From contig JAXGGA010001033.1 in the NCBI GenBank assembly GCA_038373865.1, forward strand, positions 108,739 through 172,738: a DNA stretch of 64,000 nucleotides. Reading direction: 5' to 3'. How positions within the stretch are numbered: position 1 is the first letter of the stretch; each line of letters starts with the position of its first letter. A model generated the notes under the pieces. That model did no database searches. It was not told the DNA's origin and saw nothing but the letters and a program-made list of their open reading frames with translations. The position numbers and the translations under genes were made by a program. Positions 57,795 to 64,000 of the stretch are shown here, piece by piece. The DNA comes from Uloborus plumipes (lineage: Eukaryota > Arthropoda > Arachnida > Araneae > Uloboridae).

Positions 57795-58860
57795 CGCCGG
57801 GTTCAATGGCGCGTAAAGGGAAAGTGCTTTATGGCTCCCCTAAACAATAGTAACGGAGCTGGCCAACCTTTAAAAGGGAAGGAGCTCCGGATAACGGCTT
57901 TATATAAGGCACATTAACTTGGACATAAATAAGGCGACTCTTGATTTGAAACACCGGGTGATCGAATCAGTGCGCTTCGCCGTTTTGATTGAATGGCAGT
58001 TTACAATAGTTTCGTTTTTGCAGTATTTTTAATGATTAATTTTTTTAAGTTTGTGCGATTTTTTATTAGTAATAGCGATGCGACAGGTGTTAAACATTTA
58101 AGTCTTTAAATCATTTCAATACATTTCAGCTCCGTGTAAATAACTTTCATAATAATGTTTTATTTATATGAATTTCGCTTTTGGCAGAAGTCTTTGAGTT
58201 TCTGTACGTGATGCATTCTTGTAATTTTAGTTGTGCAGTTCATTCCATGTTTCAACTTTTTAGTGTATTGTTTTACATTAAATGCTTAATCCGTTATTTG
58301 TTTACCATTTCACTTCTTAGTTAAAAATAAAATTGAATTTACATGAGAAATGATGTTGAACTCTGTTGAAACTCAACAAAAGGTTCCGTCAACCCTGCAT
58401 GTTGCAAAATAAAAAAGAACCCTATTTCATAATTTAGATTCAGTTAAAATTTACTGTAAGCAAGTATATTAAATAATAGAATACCTTAATGAAATTACTA
58501 ATTAAATGCAGTAATAAAAAATTAATAAGTGGTAGTTCGCAATAGTTCCGTTTCAGCAATTCTTAAAAATATTAAAAAACTTGAGATATTCTGTTGTACA
58601 TGGCTTAGCGGGTTCAATGGCGCGTAAAAGGAAAGTGCTTTATGGCTCCCCTAAATAATAGTAACGGATCTGGCCAAACTTTAAAAGGGAAGAAACTCCG
58701 GGTAACGGCTTTATATAAGGCACATTAACTTGGACATAAATAAGGCGACTCTTGATTTGAAACACCGGGTAATCGAATTAGTGCGCTTCGCCGTTTTGAT
58801 TGAATGGCAGTTCACAATAGTTTCGTTTTTTCAGTACTTCTAAAATTAATTGTTTCAAGT
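57795..58860 (+). repeat. Duplicated unit of about 810 bp with a conserved 220-bp head
   Basis: 57795-58020 and 58606-58830 are nearly identical: GGGTTCAATGGCGCGTAAA, GAAAGTGCTTTATGGCTCCC, TAACGGCTTTATATAAGGCA, AACTTGGACATAAATAAGGC and GTGCGCTTCGCCGTTTTG. The sequence between is less conserved. Shorter diverged echoes occur near 58990-59105, 60065-60190 and 60400-60510. Each strong copy has a TTTATATAAGG TATA-like box. Function unknown. Confidence 0.88.
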
Positions 58861-58989
58861 TTGATTTTTTTATTGGTGATGGTGATGGGAAAGGTTCCGT
58901 CTCACCCTACGTGTTACTATATAAAACAGAACCAAATTTTACAATTGAGGTTTGATTAAAATGTACTCTAAGCAAATGTATGTTACCGT

Positions 58990-60510
58990 ATACACCGTTT
59001 AATCTAATCAGTGCGCTTCGCCGTTTTGGTTAAATGGCAGTTCACAATAGTTTTGTTTTTACACACACACATTACTTATAGTAATTAATTCCTTCAAACT
59101 TGAGAGTTTCTATTGGGAGTGGCGATAAAGATCCAGATTAGCATTCATTACTCGGCACATGTAGAATAAATAAAAAACTGGGGGCCTAAAAATATTAGTC
59201 TCTTCCAACGCCACCTCGACTGTCAAAATTTTTAAGGCAGAAATAAATATTTTTAAATTTAAATAATATCCTGTTTGCATAATTATCACTTGATCATACA
59301 AATAATGATAATATCAATAATTAGTTACACATCAACTTTTATTTAAACATTTTTTTAATGTTTTGGGAGCAGTAAGCGCCATCATTCAGGGCCCGAATGA
59401 TTGCAAGATCTTCTCGGTTTGGTTTGCCCTGTATGACGTACGTGTTTATTTAGAGTTAAAAAAATAAATAAATAAAAATACATAAAGTAATCACATGAAC
59501 TAGATTACATAACTTTTGAATAGTCTTGGATACATAAATTGACATGGAATAAAAATGAAAACAAACAAGGGAACAAACGATGGGAACAAGGTGGTAAGAA
59601 AAGTCCAAGCCCTATGGTAATTCTGGAAAAAAAAAAAGCGGCTTGTTTTTGAAAAGAAAGTAAATTAGGGATGAAGCGTTTTTGTAGGCCTTCGTGGGCC
59701 CTTGTTTTGGGAGCAACCTAAAGTCTAATTAATTTTTAGTTGTTATTCGCAAATATTGTAACAAGAAAAAAGAAGTAGCTACTAATAAATTTAATATTAC
59801 CCGAAATTGACTACTAGAAAAAAATCTCAGTTTTGATCTTCCAATGGCTTCATGAAAGTTTCTGTCACACCTTGCGTATTACTGCATGAAAAAAAAACGA
59901 TTTTCTATTTTCAATTTCATTAAAAAAATACAGAAAGCACAACTTTTTACGCTTTCTTTACATAATTTTCTAGAAAAACTCGAAATTTAATTTAACATTC
60001 AATTGTTATACTTTAAATGTTATACTATTGATATTCATTTACCTTGTAGCAAAGCAACGTAACTCTTGGTTTGAAACGCGGGCAGTCAAATGTAAGTGCC
60101 AGTTTTAGTTAAATTTGCATTTCACTATAATTTCGTTTTTGCAGTATTTTAAAAGTAAATTTTTTCAAGTTGGAGATTTTCTCTGTTGAATATTAATTTG
60201 AAAGCTTTTGTCGCATCGATAACTACTAAATAAATAAAAAAAAATGAAATAAAATTCGGAACCTAGTTTACTCTTTCTCTTATTTTCTACTACTGAAGGC
60301 CAACACTTTTACTCTTTATTTACTGAATTTTTTTAGCTGATCGTAAAAACTAAGGCAATCTTTTAATCATTTATATGAGACAACAGCAACTTGTTCTTCA
60401 ATAAAATGATGCGACCCTTGACTTACAGAGTCGGTTAATAGAATCAGTGCTCTTGGTCATTTTTAATGAATTGCAATTCAAGCTAGTTTCATTTTTGTGA
60501 CCCTAATATA
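58990..60510 (+). repeat. Diverged echoes of the 810-bp unit
   Basis: Copies 3-5 keep AATCAGTGCGCTTCGCCG-like, CAATAGTTTCGTTTTTGCAG-like and TTCAAGTT words near 58990, 60065 and 60400. They lack the conserved promoter-like head. An AATA simple tract and an unclassified ~110-bp segment (59355-59460) lie between. Confidence 0.5.
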
Positions 60511-62553
60511 AAATTACAGGATCAATATAAAAATACGAGATTCTCAGTTAGAAGTAGCAAAATGAAAGCCATACACAGCGTTTTTTTTAAATAATTTAAC
60601 CGAATTTCACAAATTTATTTTGTTTGAAAAATATTGAAGGCACAACCCTTTATATTACCACATTGTTTATGAAATTTTCTTGAAAATTTTAAAGCTTTAG
60701 GTTTTAGTTTAGACTTATTTTTAGCGGAAAAACTTCTTATCATAGCTAAAAATGAATTTAAATTAAAGTTGCATTGCCTTGTTTTCTGGATTTTGGAAAT
60801 GTATTCAAACAAACAAACGTAAAACATAAATATTTTTTTCTTAACTATTACAACCCACACAACTATCTCTGAAATCTTCACTTATTCAGAAAGTTCTAGT
60901 GGGATTTTTTTTTTTTTTTTGCATTTGAATCTTTTCCATATAAAATAAGAGGCAAACAAAAGCAAAATTACTTGTAAACATATGCTTCAGACTTTTACTT
61001 TCATTCACTCTTGATAAAAAGATTCAGATTTCTTCGCATATTTAAGTGTTTACAGAATGAATAATAACCAATTACATACTTACATATCATAAAGAAAACT
61101 TGCATTAACGGCTGTGTTTCATTTTGTTAAAAAATGATTAATAATGTGCAAAAACACGCATCTAACTCATTTGAAAAAGCAATAGTAATAACGTGCTTAG
61201 TAAACGATAAAATTTCGTATTCACAATTTCATTTCTCATTCTTCCAGCCAGTAATTGGTTCTACTAATAGCTGCTTAAAATCAGCGGAAAGTTCAATATC
61301 AAAAAACGTCTCATTCGGTATTTCAAATAACGCACGAACAAATGCTGTAGCATAAATCATCGATGATTATCGACTGTGAGGGGAAATAATCGATAAAAAC
61401 ACACATATGCAGAAAGAACAAAAAGAAGAATAAAAACGAATGAACAAACGTCCTGACTGAAAACAAGCTAAAAAGATAGCAACAAAATAGAAGAGAAACA
61501 AAAACGAATTTCTGTTTTAATGGCGAGAAAGAATTTATGAATATTGAAAATTATCCACCAAGTGTTCGAAAAAAACTCCAGTATGGCATTTGAGATTGAA
61601 GTGGCGATGATGATGATGAGGATTCTTTGCCGCTTCAGTGAGCACAAAGTTTATTGATTCCATTTTGGCAGCAATTCTGATTTTTTATTGCTTTTCTTCT
61701 TCTTCAGCGCAGATGATGAATCGTTTTCGATACAAAAATCGACTTCGCCTCTATCTGGAGAACGTTTATTTTGGATAATAAACGTTGTCTGTAATTGTTC
61801 ATAGTTTGAGTTTATGGGAGATGGAAATTCAGCCGGATGAATCGGAACGAAACTTTTAGATCATAGAAAGAAATCCTCCATAAATATACTGACGGGTATT
61901 TTGGGCTGTTAGTAATAAGTTGGCTGTATAGTTCAGTTATTATCAAATCTTCTCTGATTGAGTGAGTACCTGTTTAACACTTCAGTAGGCAACGCTGCTA
62001 TGGGATTTTTTTCCCTCTTCATTCTGTGGAGTCTTAGACAGCGCCGTCTGTTGTCGCTTTTTAAAATGAAGCATTTTTTCGGGATAAAATAACCTGTGGA
62101 TAAAAACAAATCTTCAATTAAATAAAGTTTTGTTTAAAATCAAACAGCATTTTTTAGAGATAGTGCGACCAAAAAATATTTTTATAAAATCCATAAAAAC
62201 ACTTCGAACCGTATGTTACAAAGATTTAATATCACAGATGTCAGAAAAAAACTGCACTAAATAAATGTGTAAATAAATAAGCTACATCGAATTTTCGTTA
62301 ATTTTTGTGCAAAGTACTAAGTTAAAAAGAGTTGGTCCTTGAGTTGAGTTATTATCAAAAGTATCGTGTAATAAACCTACGCGGCATTAACCTTTTAATT
62401 ACTGAAGCAAAAATAAGTTTTTTTTTTAATAGTAAATTTGTTGAATACAAAAATTTATTTGTTACTACTAAATGATTTTGCATCATATACAACTAGAAGA
62501 AAACAATACCATAACTTATAGATCTCAGGTTTTATACTGTAACAATACACTTT
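60511..62553. other. Non-coding sequence
   Basis: Poly-T near 60905-60920. A more complex stretch at 61560-61860 (GATGATGATGATG repeat) has no recognised frame. Confidence 0.4.
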
Positions 62554-63596
62554 TGTACCTCAGAGCCAGACTAACGTAAATTCTAAAATAGCGATTTTAA
62601 CTTTAATACTGTTGTGTACTAGCCGGGTACCCGGCGCTGCCCGGGTTTTTGCCGGGTAATGTGTTTTAGTGAAACTCATTCATAATTTTTTCAGCATTCA
62701 AGTGCACATCCATATACATAAATGGATACTTCTGTAAGTGTAAACAATGGCTAATTTTCTGTCTGGATAAACTAAAAAAAACTGTATTATGCATCCTAAA
62801 TACAAATGCAAGCTACAAATAATGTTTAGGTAACAGGAAATGTTTTAAGCTTGGTGTATTAAAATAAATATTTATTTACAGTATCAATCGCTCTGGTGTC
62901 AACCATTTCTAAATATTGTACGTTAAATAAGTCCCATTATTAGTTTCTATCCTTGTGATAACTTGGTGAAAACATTTTATGTACCTAATTTAGAAAAAAA
63001 TTGACTATAAACACTTTCTATTTTCTAACTGTTGCCAAAATTCTCTTTTTATTAAGCCCCATATGCGATTATTGGCACAGATGAATATAAAAATTCTAAG
63101 AAAGCAATAAATTCCATACCTACTCCAGAGAAGCCTTGCTTCAAAATTTTCATCATGATTACTATTAATATTGTTGTTGCGAGGCAACCAAATTTTGCAA
63201 CAATGGACTGAACATTTAATCATTTAATGGGGAAATGACATGAAATTTACTATTTTCCATAATAACTTTTTTTAACTAAGCTTTTTAGAAATAAATTATA
63301 GCTTATCCTGCTCCCTGTTACTGTAGCTATCTACGGTGAAAAAATGGTTAAAATCGGTCCAGTAGTTTGAAGATTACCCCGGACATACATACAAAAAGTA
63401 GTCATTTATGTATATAGATTATGTAGAGTATTGTTCCTCATCGACCCATGAGAACATTATTCTATTTTTTAAAAAAATCCTTCCCAGTCATATGGTTGCC
63501 TGAAAAGAGCGAGAGTCCCATCCTTTGTATGCATCTAATGAACGTTTTCGCGCTCTCCTGAAAAATGGACTTACGTTAATCTGGCTCTGATGTGCA
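62554..63596. mobile_element. Fold-back family member split by a Helitron
   Basis: Left arm TGTACCTCAGAGCCAGACTA then ACGTAAA (62554-62580) and inverted right arm at 63561-63596 match the arms of the 144-bp palindrome at 31723. Subtracting the Helitron (62619-63418) leaves about 243 bp. Confidence 0.75.
62619..63418 (-). mobile_element. Non-autonomous Helitron, complete ends, 800 bp
   Basis: The minus-strand 5' end is TCTATATACATAAATGACTA preceded by A, followed by TATGTATGTCCGGGG and CTACTGGACCGATTTT. The 3' end is the hairpin-forming CCCGGGCAGCGCCGGGTACC, then CGG, CTAG and T. Both 5'-TC and CTAG-3' are present with insertion between A and T. No Rep/helicase remnant. Confidence 0.88.
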
Positions 63597-64000
63597 GAAA
63601 TCAAACACGAGCATTACAATTGCCAAAACCGACATTATATTCTTTACTGAAACTCGTAGGACACGTGGACAGTAGGGTGGGGCGAAAAATGAAAAGTTTT
63701 TTAGATCAACTTCTAATAGCTGCCAAAAGTTGTCTTTGGTGATAGTTAGCTTTTGTGCAAAATTCAAGAAAAATCGGTTAATATCTTCAGGAGGCGCTGC
63801 GATCGCAAAGTTTTACCATAGCTTTGTTATGGATTTTATGGTTAAAATATCAAAAAGAATGCCTTTAGCTAGTCTCTTTGCATTTTTTTTTTACTCAAAA
63901 GATTTTTTCATGCATTAAAAGCGTATGAAATGACTCACAAACATTATTTTATACGATATATTTTTATTTAAAAAAATCACTTTTTTTCACGTTTTTGTTT
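63597..64000. other. Window end; possible repeat boundary
   Basis: TAGGGTGGGGCGAAAAATGA at 63674 resembles a transposon terminus, but the partner end would lie beyond the window. Two short frames have no recognised motif. Confidence 0.3.

Noticed and set aside
63674..64000. Full transposon starting TAGGGTGGGGCGAAAAA
   Set aside because: Only one possible end is in the window and no transposase motif was seen. Noted in the end-of-window entry only.

Overview
This is a eukaryotic, AT-rich window, almost certainly from an arthropod with a large, repeat-laden genome. A chelicerate such as a spider would fit, but that is inference: no host marker here fixes the species. One host gene segment can be supported. 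The first coding exon of a heparan sulfate 3-O-sulfotransferase lies on the minus strand at 49424-50241. It has a signal anchor, a long Ser/Thr/Pro-rich stem and the start of the sulfotransferase domain, and it ends at a clean splice donor. No continuation was seen to the left, so positions 1-49423 are best read as first-intron sequence over 49 kb long. Positions above 50241 would then be 5' UTR, upstream intron or promoter.

Most of what can be read is transposon archaeology, and many elements can be delimited to the base from terminal inverted repeats (TIRs) plus target-site duplications (TSDs). These include: a TA-flanked MITE with a second MITE nested in it (3574-4230); a hAT MITE with an 8-bp TSD (5920-6087); a 2.2-kb fold-back palindrome with arms of about 1 kb (10303-12511); a dead mariner (15615-16326); a piggyBac-like element with TTAA duplications and a transposase remnant (22455-24527); an IS630/Tc1/mariner-type fold-back (27151-27711); a hAT element with an 8-bp TSD (29193-31671) that hosts a second element full of a 12-bp motif (29588-31306); a PIF/Harbinger MITE (32864-33007); and a pogo-like MITE (33711-34263) whose empty site is preserved at about 20.43 kb.

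Helitrons are prominent at 1744-1995, 37421-40287, 41974-43378 and 62619-63418. One carries a decayed PIF1-like helicase C-terminus, and the others are non-autonomous with internal tandem repeats and ACAG microsatellites. Other repeats are two tRNA-derived SINE copies (17164-17409 plus, 21020-21265 minus), a six-copy satellite of about 300 bp (17634-19440), a duplicated block of about 490 bp (24611-25622), and a spaced unit of about 810 bp with TATA-like boxes upstream of the gene (57795-58860).

No rRNA gene, intact tRNA gene, CRISPR array or operon was seen. Nearly all short open frames are chance or transposon-derived. Because several elements are nested in others and some have paralogous empty sites, the relative order of several insertions can be read directly. 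Coordinates were counted by hand and repeat identities judged by eye.
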